Below the pieces are notes generated by a model that saw nothing but the letters and a program-made list of their open reading frames with translations, was not told the DNA's origin and did not search any database. A DNA stretch of 61,623 bases from Actinacidiphila acididurans (GTDB lineage Bacteria; Actinomycetota; Actinomycetes; Streptomycetales; Streptomycetaceae), in contig NZ_JADKYB010000035.1 in the NCBI RefSeq assembly GCF_016918855.1, forward strand, positions 1-61,623. The letters run 5' to 3'. A program made the translations under genes and the position numbers. This document shows, one piece after another, positions 50,427 through 58,734 of the stretch. How positions within the stretch are numbered: position 1 is the first letter of the stretch; every line of letters starts with the position of its first letter.

Positions 50427-52310
50427 ATGGACTTCGGCACCGACCGCCCGGGCTCCCCGGCCGATCTCGCCTGGATGCGCGGGGTGGACGCCTACACCGT
50501 GGGCGCCTACGCGCAGGCCGAGGAGGAGTTCCGGTCCGCGGTGCGGATGGACCCCGGGATGGCCGACGCGTGGCTGGGCCTGCACGCGCTGCGCGCGGAC
50601 ACCGCCACCGCGCTGCTCCAGATGTACCGGCACCGCGACCGCTTCGGCGAACAGCGTGCCAGCCACCGCCGTACCCTCAACTCCTGGTACTGGCTGGGCT
50701 GGTGGGTGCAGCCGGTGCTGGAGACCACCCGCGACCTGCTGTTGGCGCATGCCTCGCACTGGCTGGACGGCCGCCATGTCGCCGAGCTGGACCGGGCGCT
50801 GGCCGACTGCCCGCCCATAGACACCGACCCGCAGGTGCGTTTCCTGCACGCCTGTCGCGCGTATCTGGTCAAGGACTGGGAGCAGTTGGTCCGGCACACC
50901 GAGCCGCTGCTGGGCGACACCGTGCTCGGCATCGAGGCCGGCCTGTTCGGCGGCATGGCCCGGGTCCGGCTGGAGATGTTCGGCCAGGCCGAACCGCTGC
51001 TGGCCGCCGCCCTGATGCGCTGTCGCAGCGAGCAGCCGCAGCGCAAGGAGCTGCGCTACTGGCTGGCCCGCGCGTACGAGGGCACCGGCCGCACCGCCGC
51101 CGCGGTGCCGCTGTACCGCGCGGTGCACCGGGTGGACCCGGCGTTCATGGACACCGCGGCCCGGCTCGCCGCGATCCACGAGACCGACGACGGCCTGGAC
51201 GAGGGCGTGAGCCTGGCGGCCGTACCGATGGCCGGCACCGGGCTGGCCGTCCCCGAGGGCGGCGCCGACCTCGAACTGCTGCCCGACCCCGGTCCCGTCA
51301 CCGGCCCCGGCGGCCCCGACCCGGACGAGCCGCTGCTGACCGGCGGTCCGCCGGACGACGGCATACGCGACCGGTCGGTGCCGTCCGCCGGGCAGGCCGA
51401 CCGTTTCCCGATGGGCGGCGCCGACCCGCTCCTGCTCTCCCAGGCACTGGCCGAACTCGACCGGATGGTCGGCCTGGAGCCGGTCAAGCGGCAGGTACGG
51501 GCCCTGTCGGCGCAGCTGCGGATGGCCCGGCTGCGCGCCGGCCAGGGCCTTCCGGTGCAGCCGCCCAAGCGGCACTTCGTCTTCTCCGGCCCCTCCGGCA
51601 CCGGCAAGACCACCGTGGCCCGCATCCTCGGCCGGGTCTTCTACGCGCTCGGCCTGCTCGGCGGCGACCACCTCGTGGAGGCCCAGCGCTCCGACCTGGT
51701 CGGCGAGTTCCTGGGCCAGACCGCGGTCAAGGCCAACGAACTGATCGACTCCGCCCTGGGCGGCGTCCTCTTCGTGGACGAGGCGTACGCGCTGTCCAAC
51801 TCCGGCTACAGCAAGGGCGACGCCTACGGCGACGAGGCGCTCCAGGTCCTCCTGAAGCGGGCCGAGGACAACCGGGACCGCCTCGTGGTCATCCTCGCGG
51901 GTTACCCCGAGGGCATGGACCGCCTCCTCGCCGCCAACCCCGGGCTCAGCTCCCGCTTCACCACCCGCGTCGACTTCCCCAGCTACCGCCCGGCCGAACT
52001 CGCCGCCATCGGCCAGGTCCTCGCCGCCGAGAACGGTGATCACTGGGACGACGAGGCCCTGGAAGAGCTTCACGCCATCAGCGGTCACGTCGTCGAGCAG
52101 GGCTGGATCGACGAGCTCGGCAACGGTCGCCTCCTGCGCACCCTCTACGAAAAGAGCTGCGCCTACCGTGACCTTCGCCTCTCGGAGTACCCCGCCGCTC
52201 CGAGCCGCGGCGAACTCTCGACCTTGAGGTTGCCCGACCTCATGCAGGCGTACGGAGAGGTTCTTTCCGGGCGCGGGCCGGGGCCGCAGGCCCCGGACCC
52301 CTCTGAATGA
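50427..52310 (+). CDS. TPR-AAA+ ATPase of the CbbX/EccA type
   Basis: 627 aa. Residues 1-260 are TPR-like helical repeats (DAYTVGAYAQAEEEFRSAVRMDPGMADAW). A Pro/Asp/Gly-rich linker (about 275-335) follows. A CbxX/CfqX-type AAA+ domain (about 345-610) has Walker A FSGPSGTGKTTVAR near 388, GEFLGQTA, Walker B GGVLFVDEAYAL near 449 and sensor LVVILAGYPEGMD. The layout is that of EccA from type VII secretion, but no esx/ecc gene is in the window, so it may remodel another complex. ATG 50427 is used, with GGGTGGGGAC upstream. ATG 50412 and GTG 50397 are in-frame alternatives. Confidence 0.9.
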   Translation: MDFGTDRPGSPADLAWMRGVDAYTVGAYAQAEEEFRSAVRMDPGMADAWLGLHALRADTATALLQMYRHRDRFGEQRASHRRTLNSWYWLGWWVQPVLETTRDLLLAHASHWLDGRHVAELDRALADCPPIDTDPQVRFLHACRAYLVKDWEQLVRHTEPLLGDTVLGIEAGLFGGMARVRLEMFGQAEPLLAAALMRCRSEQPQRKELRYWLARAYEGTGRTAAAVPLYRAVHRVDPAFMDTAARLAAIHETDDGLDEGVSLAAVPMAGTGLAVPEGGADLELLPDPGPVTGPGGPDPDEPLLTGGPPDDGIRDRSVPSAGQADRFPMGGADPLLLSQALAELDRMVGLEPVKRQVRALSAQLRMARLRAGQGLPVQPPKRHFVFSGPSGTGKTTVARILGRVFYALGLLGGDHLVEAQRSDLVGEFLGQTAVKANELIDSALGGVLFVDEAYALSNSGYSKGDAYGDEALQVLLKRAEDNRDRLVVILAGYPEGMDRLLAANPGLSSRFTTRVDFPSYRPAELAAIGQVLAAENGDHWDDEALEELHAISGHVVEQGWIDELGNGRLLRTLYEKSCAYRDLRLSEYPAAPSRGELSTLRLPDLMQAYGEVLSGRGPGPQAPDPSE

Positions 52311-52339
52311 CTTGGACTTGAGGAAGTACGGCTCCCCTC

Positions 52340-52494
52340 AGGGGCGCGGGGCTGTAGTTGATATGCGGCTGGCGCCGCGTGGGCGCGAGCAACCACCCAC
52401 TGCCGGTGGTCCGGATGCGACAGCAACTGCCCCTTCGGGCCGGTGGCGACCCGCGCCACGGAATGAGGCTGAGCGCGCAGTTCCCCGCGCCCCT
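52340..52494. repeat. Dispersed intergenic repeat, copy H
   Basis: The left end is AGGGGCGCGGGGCTGTAG (52340), with the TTGATATGCGGC...GGGCGCGAGCAACC arm as in copy B. Next comes the core TGCCGGTGGTCCGGATGC, CAGCAACTGCCCCTTCGGG, GGCGACCCGCGCCACGG, and the standard right end CGCGCAGTTCCCCGCGCCC at 52474-52494. It lies between the convergent ATPase and CNNM genes. Confidence 0.92.
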
Positions 52495-52500
52495 GCGAGG

Positions 52501-53589
52501 TCACCGCACAAGCTCTCCCGGGTCGACCTCGGAGGCGGGGGCGGGGACTTCCGGGTCCCGGTGGGCGGGGTCCCTGACCTCGCCGACGAGCATTTCGAGG
52601 ACGTCTTCGAGGGCGACCAGGCCGAGGACGCGGCCGGAGGGGTCGGCGACGGCGGCGAGGTGGGAGGCGGTGCGGCGCATCGCCGTGAGGGCGTCGTCGA
52701 GGGGGAGGTCGGCCCGCAGGGTGGTGATGGGCCGCCACAGGCGCTGGGGCACCGGGCGGTCGAGGTCCTCCACGTCGAGGACGTCCTTGACGTGGAGGTA
52801 GCCGAGGTAGCCGGGCCCGTCGGGGGCGGGGGCTGCGACGGGGAAGCGGGAGTAGCCGGTGCGTACCGTGAGCTCCTCGACCTCGCGCGGGGTGGCGCCG
52901 GGGTCGAGGGTGACGAGTTCGCCGGGGGTGAGGAGGACCTCGGTGACCGGGCGGGTGCCCAGCTCGAGGGCGTCCTCCAGGCGTTCCTGCTCGTCGAGGT
53001 CCAGAAGGCCCGCCTGCCGGGCGTCCTCGACCAGGACGGTCAGTTCGGCGCTGGTGAACACCGCGTCCACCTCGTCCTTGGGCTCGACCCGGAAGGCCCG
53101 CAGGATCAGCCGGGCGGCGGCGCCCAGCACCACGATCACCGGCCGGAAGATGCGGGCGAAGCCGACCAGGCCGGGGCTGAGCCACAGCGCGGTCTTCTCC
53201 GGGTCGGCCATCGCCAGGTTCTTCGGCACCAGCTCGCCGACCACCAGGTGCAGGGACACCACCAGCGCGAGCGCGATGACGTACCCGATGGGGTGCACCA
53301 GGCCGTCGGGGACGTGCGCGGCGGAGAACACCGGTTCCAGCAGGTGCGCCACGGTCGGCTCGGCCACGGCGCCCAGGGTCAGTGAGCAGACGGTGACGCC
53401 GAACTGGGCGGCGGCCATCATCTGCGGCAGGTTTTCGAGGCCGTGGAGGACGGTACGGGCCCGGCGCTGGCTTTCGGCGAGCGGTTCGATCTGGCTGCGG
53501 CGCACCGAGACCAGGGCGAACTCGGCGCCGACGAAGAAGCCGTTGCCGAACACCAGCAGGATCGCGAACAGCAGTTGGAGTGCGCTCAT
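52501..53589 (-). CDS. CNNM/CorC-type membrane protein (no C-terminal domain)
   Basis: 362 aa. The DUF21 membrane domain (about 1-190) has GNGFFVGAEFALVSVRRSQIEPLA and LVVGELVPKNLAMADPEKTA. A CBS-domain pair follows (about 205-335; ELVTLDPGATPREVEEL, GYLGYLHVKDVLDVED, DPSGRVLGLVALEDVLEMLVGEV). The CorC_HlyC C-terminal domain is missing. Relatives move or sense Mg2+/Co2+. The ATG overlaps the stop of the longer paralogue upstream as ATGA, so the two are probably made together and may pair. Confidence 0.93.
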   Translation of the reverse strand: MSALQLLFAILLVFGNGFFVGAEFALVSVRRSQIEPLAESQRRARTVLHGLENLPQMMAAAQFGVTVCSLTLGAVAEPTVAHLLEPVFSAAHVPDGLVHPIGYVIALALVVSLHLVVGELVPKNLAMADPEKTALWLSPGLVGFARIFRPVIVVLGAAARLILRAFRVEPKDEVDAVFTSAELTVLVEDARQAGLLDLDEQERLEDALELGTRPVTEVLLTPGELVTLDPGATPREVEELTVRTGYSRFPVAAPAPDGPGYLGYLHVKDVLDVEDLDRPVPQRLWRPITTLRADLPLDDALTAMRRTASHLAAVADPSGRVLGLVALEDVLEMLVGEVRDPAHRDPEVPAPASEVDPGELVR

Positions 53590-54917
53590 CGCGGGGTCTC
53601 CTCCCCCGCCGCCGGTCCGGTACGCACGATCCGTACCCGTTCGGCGCGGTGGTGGCCGACCTCCTCGACCCGCAGCAGCCAGCCGGGCAGTTCGGTGGTG
53701 TCGCCGGTCTCGGGGATGCGGGCCAGCAGGTCGGCGACCAGGCCGGCCACCGTCTCGTACGGGCCCTCGGGCACGATCAGGCCGATCCGGGACAGGGTGT
53801 CGACGCGGCTGCCGCCGTCGGCGTCCCAGGCCGGGTGGCCGTTCTCGGCCGGGGCGGCGGCCAGTTCGGGCAGGTCGACGGCGTCGTGCTCGTCGCGGAC
53901 CTCGCCGACCAGTTCCTCGACGATGTCCTCGAGGGTGACCACGCCGGCCGTGCCGCCGTACTCGTCGACCACGACGGCTATGGGCTGCTGGCTGCGCAGC
54001 AGTTCCAGCAGCCGGCGGCCGGGCAGTGTCTCGGGGACCAGCAGCGGCGGCACCGCGATCCGGCCGGCCGGGGTGCGGTCGCGCTGGTCGGCGGGGACGG
54101 CGAGGGCGTCCTTGAGGTGCACCATGCCGGTGATGTCGTCCAGCCGCTCCCGGTAGACGGGGAAACGGGACAGCCCGGTGGCGCGGGTGAGGTTCAGGAC
54201 GTCGGCGGCGGTGGCGGTGTCCTCCAGCGCGCTGACCCGGACCCGGGGGGTCATCACGTTCTCCGCGGTGAGGTCGCCCAGCGAGAGCGTACGGACGAAC
54301 AGATCGGCGGTGTCCTGTTCCAGGGCGCCGGCCATCGCCGAGTGGCGGGCCAGCGAGACCAGCTCGGTGGGGGTGCGGGCGGAGGCCAGTTCGTCGGCGG
54401 GCTCCACGCCCAGCAGCCGGACCAGCCGGTTGGCGGTCCGGTTGAGCAGGTCGATCACCGGGCCGAAGGCGCGGGAGAAGGTGTGCTGCGGGCCGGCGAC
54501 GACCTTGGCGACGGCCAGCGGCCGGGAGACGGCCCAGTTCTTGGGGACCAGCTCGCCGACGACCATCTGCACGCCGGAGGCCACCATCATGCCGACGACC
54601 ACCGCGATGCCGGGGGCGGCGCCGTGCGGCACGCCGGCCGACCGCAGCGGCCCGGTGAGCACCTTGCCGAGCGCGGGCTCGGCGAGCATGCCCACCACCA
54701 GCGAGGTGATGGTGATGCCGAGCTGGGTGCCGGAGAGCTGGAAGGAGAGCCTGCGCAGGGCGGCCACCACGGTGCGGGCGCGTTTGTCGCCCTCGGCGGC
54801 GGCGCGTTCGGCGGCGGGGCGTTCCACGGTCACCAGGCCGAATTCGGCGGCGACGAAGAAGCCGTTGGCGAGGATCAGTACGAAGGCGGCTGCGAGGAGC
54901 AGCAGGGAGGTTCTCAC
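53586..54917 (-). CDS. CNNM/CorC-type membrane protein
   Basis: 443 aa. The DUF21 membrane domain (about 1-200) has ANGFFVAAEFGLVTVERPAAERAAAEGDKRAR and VVGELVPKNWAVSRPLAVAK. A CBS pair follows (about 215-335; VMTPRVRVSALEDTATAADVL, IAVVVDEYGGTAGVVTLEDIVEELVGEV). A C-terminal CorC_HlyC domain (about 360-435) completes it. It is a likely Mg2+-linked transporter or regulator. The GTG start is at 54917. It is upstream of its shorter paralogue, overlapping by four bases. Confidence 0.94.
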   Translation of the reverse strand: MRTSLLLLAAAFVLILANGFFVAAEFGLVTVERPAAERAAAEGDKRARTVVAALRRLSFQLSGTQLGITITSLVVGMLAEPALGKVLTGPLRSAGVPHGAAPGIAVVVGMMVASGVQMVVGELVPKNWAVSRPLAVAKVVAGPQHTFSRAFGPVIDLLNRTANRLVRLLGVEPADELASARTPTELVSLARHSAMAGALEQDTADLFVRTLSLGDLTAENVMTPRVRVSALEDTATAADVLNLTRATGLSRFPVYRERLDDITGMVHLKDALAVPADQRDRTPAGRIAVPPLLVPETLPGRRLLELLRSQQPIAVVVDEYGGTAGVVTLEDIVEELVGEVRDEHDAVDLPELAAAPAENGHPAWDADGGSRVDTLSRIGLIVPEGPYETVAGLVADLLARIPETGDTTELPGWLLRVEEVGHHRAERVRIVRTGPAAGEETPR

Positions 54918-55099
54918 GATGCCGCCTCTCCCGGATGTCGGGGAGGGGCGGCGCAGGTACTACCGGACGATTCGCCCATCGGGGTGTCGGTGTCACTCCT
55001 CGGTCGGTCGGGGCCCCGCGGCGTTCCGGTTGCCGCGTGGTGCGTGCGGCCGAACTGGTGCGGGGCGGGCGCGGTGAGCGCCGCTCCGGTCCAGGGTAG

Positions 55100-55597
55100 T
55101 CATTCCGGCCGCAGCGGCGAAGGATCACGTGCCTCGCCCAGGGTCTGGGCCAGGTCACGCAGGCGTCGGGCGTCCCGCAGCGCCCGGTGGCGGGCGATGC
55201 CCGGCTGGATCGCCATGACCGCCAGGGTGGAGCCGTCGGCCAGGTCCAGGTGCACCCAGGCGTCGCCCACCCGCAGGTTCACCCGGACCACTTGTGCCCA
55301 GGACAGCCGCCGCTTGACGGTGAGGTTGACCACGGTGAGGCCGTCGGCGTCGGCGACCGCCTTGGGGCGGGCCAGCAGCACCAGCACCGCGGAGATCAGC
55401 GCGGCGGTGACCGAGACGGTGGCCCGGTCGCCGGTGCTCCACGGCGCCGCGCCGTCCTCGGGCATGAGGACGGCGACCGTGGTGAGCGTAACGAACAGCG
55501 CGGTGGCCATGGTGAGCAGCACCGCGCGGGTGACCGCCGGGCGGAAGGTCACGGGCAGCGGCCCGGCCGGCGGCCGGGCCTCGCCGGTGTCCGGCAT
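55100..55597 (-). CDS. PH-domain membrane-associated protein
   Basis: 165 aa. Two hydrophobic helices (AVLLTMATALFVTLTTVAVLM and VSVTAALISAVLVLLA) precede a bacterial PH-like domain (about 80-160): GLTVVNLTVKRRLSWAQVVRVNLRVGDAWVHLDLADGS. Function is unknown. The ATG at 55597 shares one base with the hisG stop (TGATG), and a GTG at 55600 would overlap as GTGA. It is the last gene of the rib-his run and is conserved beside hisG in streptomycetes (from memory). Confidence 0.85.
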   Translation of the reverse strand: MPDTGEARPPAGPLPVTFRPAVTRAVLLTMATALFVTLTTVAVLMPEDGAAPWSTGDRATVSVTAALISAVLVLLARPKAVADADGLTVVNLTVKRRLSWAQVVRVNLRVGDAWVHLDLADGSTLAVMAIQPGIARHRALRDARRLRDLAQTLGEARDPSPLRPE

Positions 55598-56445
55598 CAC
55601 AGGCGGGCGGCGTGGATGCCGGTGGTCAGGATGGCGCGCGCGCCCAGGTCGTACAGCTCGTCCATGATCCGCTGGGCGTCGCTGGTGGGGACCATGGCGC
55701 GTACCGCGACCCAGCCCTCGTGGTGCAGTGGGGAGACGGTGGGCGACTCCAGGCCGGGGGTCAGGGCGACGGCCTTCTCGACGTGCTCGGCGCGGATGTC
55801 GTAGTCCATCATCACGTACCGCCGGGCGACCAGGACGCCCTGAAGGCGGCGCAGGAACTGCTGGACCTTGGGCTCCTCGGGGTCGGCGCCGGTGCGGCGG
55901 ATCACCACGGCCTCGGACTCCATGATCGGCTCGCCGAAGGTCTCCAGGCCGGCGTTGCGCAGCGAGGTGCCGGTCTCCACCACGTCGGCGATCACCTGGG
56001 CGACGCCGAGCTTGACCGCGGTCTCCACCGCGCCGTCCAAGTGCACCACCGAGGCGTCCACGCCGTGGTCGGCCAGGTGCTTCTCGACCACGCCCTCGTA
56101 CGAGGTGGCCACCGTCATCCCGGCCAGGTCGCCGACGGTCAGCGCGACTCCGGGCCGGCCGGCGTAGCGGAAGGTGGAGCGGGCGAAGCCGAGCTGCATG
56201 ATCTCCTCGGCACCGGCCCCGGAGTCCAGCAGCAGGTCGCGCCCGGTGATGCCGATGTCCAGCCGGCCGGAGCTGACGTAGATGGCGATGTCGCGGGGGC
56301 GCAGGTAGAAGAACTCCACGCCGTTGTCGCTGTCCACCATCACCAGTTCCTTGGACTCCTTGCGCTGCCGGTAGCCGGCCTCATGCAGCATGGCCGCCGC
56401 CGGTGCGGACAGGGAGCCCTTGTTGGGGACGGCGATGCGCAGCAT
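55597..56445 (-). CDS. hisG: ATP phosphoribosyltransferase (long form)
   Basis: 282 aa. It catalyses the first step of histidine synthesis, joining ATP and PRPP. It opens with LRIAVPNKGSLSAPAAAMLHEAGY. The PRPP-binding segment is EGVVEKHLADHG and DGAVETAVKLGVAQVIADVVETGTSLRNAGL. The C-terminal regulatory domain (about 210-282) with HHEGWVAVRAMVP is present, so it should be feedback-inhibited by histidine and needs no HisZ. It is 92 bases downstream of hisE. Confidence 0.97.
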   Translation of the reverse strand: MLRIAVPNKGSLSAPAAAMLHEAGYRQRKESKELVMVDSDNGVEFFYLRPRDIAIYVSSGRLDIGITGRDLLLDSGAGAEEIMQLGFARSTFRYAGRPGVALTVGDLAGMTVATSYEGVVEKHLADHGVDASVVHLDGAVETAVKLGVAQVIADVVETGTSLRNAGLETFGEPIMESEAVVIRRTGADPEEPKVQQFLRRLQGVLVARRYVMMDYDIRAEHVEKAVALTPGLESPTVSPLHHEGWVAVRAMVPTSDAQRIMDELYDLGARAILTTGIHAARL

Positions 56446-56537
56446 GGAACGGCTTCCTTCTCTCGGGAGCTGGTGGTGCCGGGGCAGCACGGGTACGGAC
56501 GGTACCGGGGTCGCGGGAACGGGTCGGGTCGGGCGGA

Positions 56538-56810
56538 TTACAGGTGGGCGTAGACGTCGGCCAGCGAGATGCCGCGGGCCACCATCATCACCTGGACGTG
56601 GTACAGGAGCTGGGAGATCTCCTCGGCGGTGGCGGCGGCGCCCTCGTACTCGGCGGCCATCCACACCTCGGCGGCCTCCTCCACCACCTTCTTGCCGATC
56701 GCGTGGACGCCCTTGCCGACGAGTTCGGCGGTGCGCGAGGTGCTGGGGTCGCCGGTGGCAGCCTTGTGCTGGAGCTCGGTGAAGAGCTCCTCGAATGTCT
56801 TGTTGGCCAT
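56538..56810 (-). CDS. hisE: Phosphoribosyl-ATP diphosphatase
   Basis: 90 aa, full length. The all-alpha MazG-like fold has EELFTELQHKAATGDP, VGKKVVEEAAEVWMAA-type metal-binding Glu residues (KKVVEEAAEVWMAAEYEG) and EEISQLLYHVQVMMVARGI. It hydrolyses PR-ATP, the second step of histidine synthesis. The ATG is 33 bases after the ribH stop, so it is likely read from the rib transcript. Confidence 0.97.
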   Translation of the reverse strand: MANKTFEELFTELQHKAATGDPSTSRTAELVGKGVHAIGKKVVEEAAEVWMAAEYEGAAATAEEISQLLYHVQVMMVARGISLADVYAHL

Positions 56811-56843
56811 GGTGGTCCTAGGGTACGGGGAACCGCGCGCCGC

Positions 56844-57329
56844 TCACCGCCACGGTTCGGATACCGAGCGCAGGGTGGCGGCGGTTATCACCGCGGCCGT
56901 CACCGCCTCGTGGCCCTTGTCCTCGCGGGAGCCCGGCAGCCCGGCCCGGTCCAGCGCCTGCTCCTCGGTGTCGCAGGTGAGGATGCCGAAGCCGACCGGC
57001 ACCCCGCTCTCCACGGCGACCTGGGTCAGCCCGGCGGTGACGCCCTGCGAAACGTACTCGAAATGGGGCGTGCCGCCGCGGATGATCACCCCGAGGGCGA
57101 CGATCGCGTCGTAGCCGCGGCCGGCCAGCGCCTTGGCGACGACGGGCAGTTCGAAGCTGCCCGGGACCCGCAGCACGGTCGGCTCCTCGATGCCGGCCTC
57201 CTTCAGGGCGCGCGCGGCGCCTTCCAGCAGGCCGTCCATCACCTGGGTGTGCCACTGTGCCGCGATGACCGCGACCCGCAGGTCGCCGCAGTTCTTCACG
57301 GTCAGCTCGGGGGCGCCTTTACCGCTCAC
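56844..57329 (-). CDS. ribH: 6,7-dimethyl-8-ribityllumazine synthase
   Basis: 161 aa. It condenses the pyrimidine and butanone-phosphate precursors to lumazine; it forms a 60-mer or pentamer. Motifs are AAQWHTQVMDGLLEGA, RVPGSFELPVVAKALA, ALGVIIRGGTPHFEYV with the catalytic His, and VPVGFGILTCDTEEQALDRAG. It starts with GTG at 57329, 121 bases after ribBA. That gap holds repeated GTCGTACGGTC words but no gene. Confidence 0.97.
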   Translation of the reverse strand: MSGKGAPELTVKNCGDLRVAVIAAQWHTQVMDGLLEGAARALKEAGIEEPTVLRVPGSFELPVVAKALAGRGYDAIVALGVIIRGGTPHFEYVSQGVTAGLTQVAVESGVPVGFGILTCDTEEQALDRAGLPGSREDKGHEAVTAAVITAATLRSVSEPWR

Positions 57330-57450
57330 TTCTCTCCTCGGTGCGTGTGCTGTGCGTGTCTCGGTTCGGGTTTCGATACGTGGACGATGCGTGGTCCGGT
57401 CGTACGGTCGGGCCGCCGGATGTTCGTGTCGTCGTACGGTCGTACGGCCG

Positions 57451-58734
57451 TCATTGCCCGGCCGCGTCCAGCCAGGGCAGGTCGTGGCCCATCCGGTCCC
57501 GCTTGGTGCGCAGGTAGCGCAGGTTGTGCTCGCCGGCGGCGACCGGCATCGGCTCGCGGCCCAGGACGTCGAGGCCGTGCCGGATCAGGGCGCGGGTCTT
57601 GGCGGGGTTGTTGGTCATCAGGCGCAGCGAACGCACCCCGAGGTCGGTCAGGATGCGGGCGGCGGCGCCGTAGTCGCGGGCGTCGGCGGGCAGGCCGAGT
57701 TCCAGGTTGGCGTCCAGGGTGTCGCGGCCGCGCTCCTGGAGTTCGTAGGCGCGCAGCTTGGACAGCAGCCCGATGCCGCGGCCCTCGTGCCCGCGCAGGT
57801 AGAGCACCACGCCGCGGCCCTCGGCGGCCACCTTGCGCAGCGCCTCCTGCAACTGCGGCCCGCAGTCGCAGCGCTGGGAGCCGAACACGTCCCCGGTCAG
57901 GCATTCGGAGTGCACCCGGACCAGGACGTCCTGGCCGTCGCCGAGGTCACCGGCCACCAGGGCGATGTGCTCCACGCCGTCGGCGGTGCTGCGGTAGCCG
58001 TACGCCCGGAAGTCGCCGTGCGCGGTGGGCAGGGTGGTGCTGGCCTCGCGGCGGACCGTGGGCTCGGAGTCGCGGCGGTAGGCGATCAGGTCCTCGATGG
58101 AGATGATCGGCAGGCCGTGCTTGCGGGCGAAGGTCATCAGGTCGGGCAGCCGGGCCATGGTGCCGTCCTCGCGGGCGATCTCCACGATCGCGGCGGCCGG
58201 CCGCAGCCCGGCCAGCTTGGCCAGGTCCACCCCGGCCTCGGTGTGGCCGGCGCGGACCAGGACTCCGCCGGAGCGGGCCCGCAGCGGGAAGACGTGGCCG
58301 GGCCGGACGAAGTCGCCGGCGGTGGCGGCGGGCTCGGTGAGCAGCCGGATGGTGGTGGCCCGGTCGGCCGCCGAGATCCCGGTGGTCACGCCGTGCGCGG
58401 GGCCGGCGTCCACCGAGACGGTGAAGGCGGTCCGCATGGACTCGGTGTTGGCGGCCACCATCTGCGGCAGCTCCAGCCGGTCCAGTTCGGTCTCCTCCAT
58501 GGGCACGCAGATCAGCCCGCGGCACTCGGACATCATGAAGGCCACGATCTCCGGGGTGATCCGCTCGGCGGCGACCACCAGGTCGCCCTCGTTCTCCCGG
58601 TCCTCGTCGTCCACGACCACGACGGGACGGCCGGCGGCGATGGCCGCCACGGCCCGTTCGACCGGGTCGAAGCCGACGTGACCGTCGTCGTAGCCCTCGT
58701 ACCACTCCTCGTGCACTGCGGTCACGGCGCTCAT
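57451..58734 (-). CDS. ribBA: Bifunctional DHBP synthase/GTP cyclohydrolase II
   Basis: 427 aa. The N-terminal DHBP synthase (about 20-220) has VVDDEDRENEGDLV and GHTEAGVDLAKLAGL. The C-terminal GTP cyclohydrolase II (about 225-420) has the zinc-binding CLTGDVFGSQRCDCG, LRGHEGRGIGLLSKLRAYELQ and NPAKTRALI. It supplies both riboflavin precursors. The ATG overlaps the pnuX stop as ATGA. Confidence 0.97.
   Translation of the reverse strand: MSAVTAVHEEWYEGYDDGHVGFDPVERAVAAIAAGRPVVVVDDEDRENEGDLVVAAERITPEIVAFMMSECRGLICVPMEETELDRLELPQMVAANTESMRTAFTVSVDAGPAHGVTTGISAADRATTIRLLTEPAATAGDFVRPGHVFPLRARSGGVLVRAGHTEAGVDLAKLAGLRPAAAIVEIAREDGTMARLPDLMTFARKHGLPIISIEDLIAYRRDSEPTVRREASTTLPTAHGDFRAYGYRSTADGVEHIALVAGDLGDGQDVLVRVHSECLTGDVFGSQRCDCGPQLQEALRKVAAEGRGVVLYLRGHEGRGIGLLSKLRAYELQERGRDTLDANLELGLPADARDYGAAARILTDLGVRSLRLMTNNPAKTRALIRHGLDVLGREPMPVAAGEHNLRYLRTKRDRMGHDLPWLDAAGQ

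Noticed and set aside
50427..52310. Type VII secretion locus
   Set aside because: Only the EccA-like ATPase is present; no WXG100, EccB, EccC, EccD or EccE gene is in the window.
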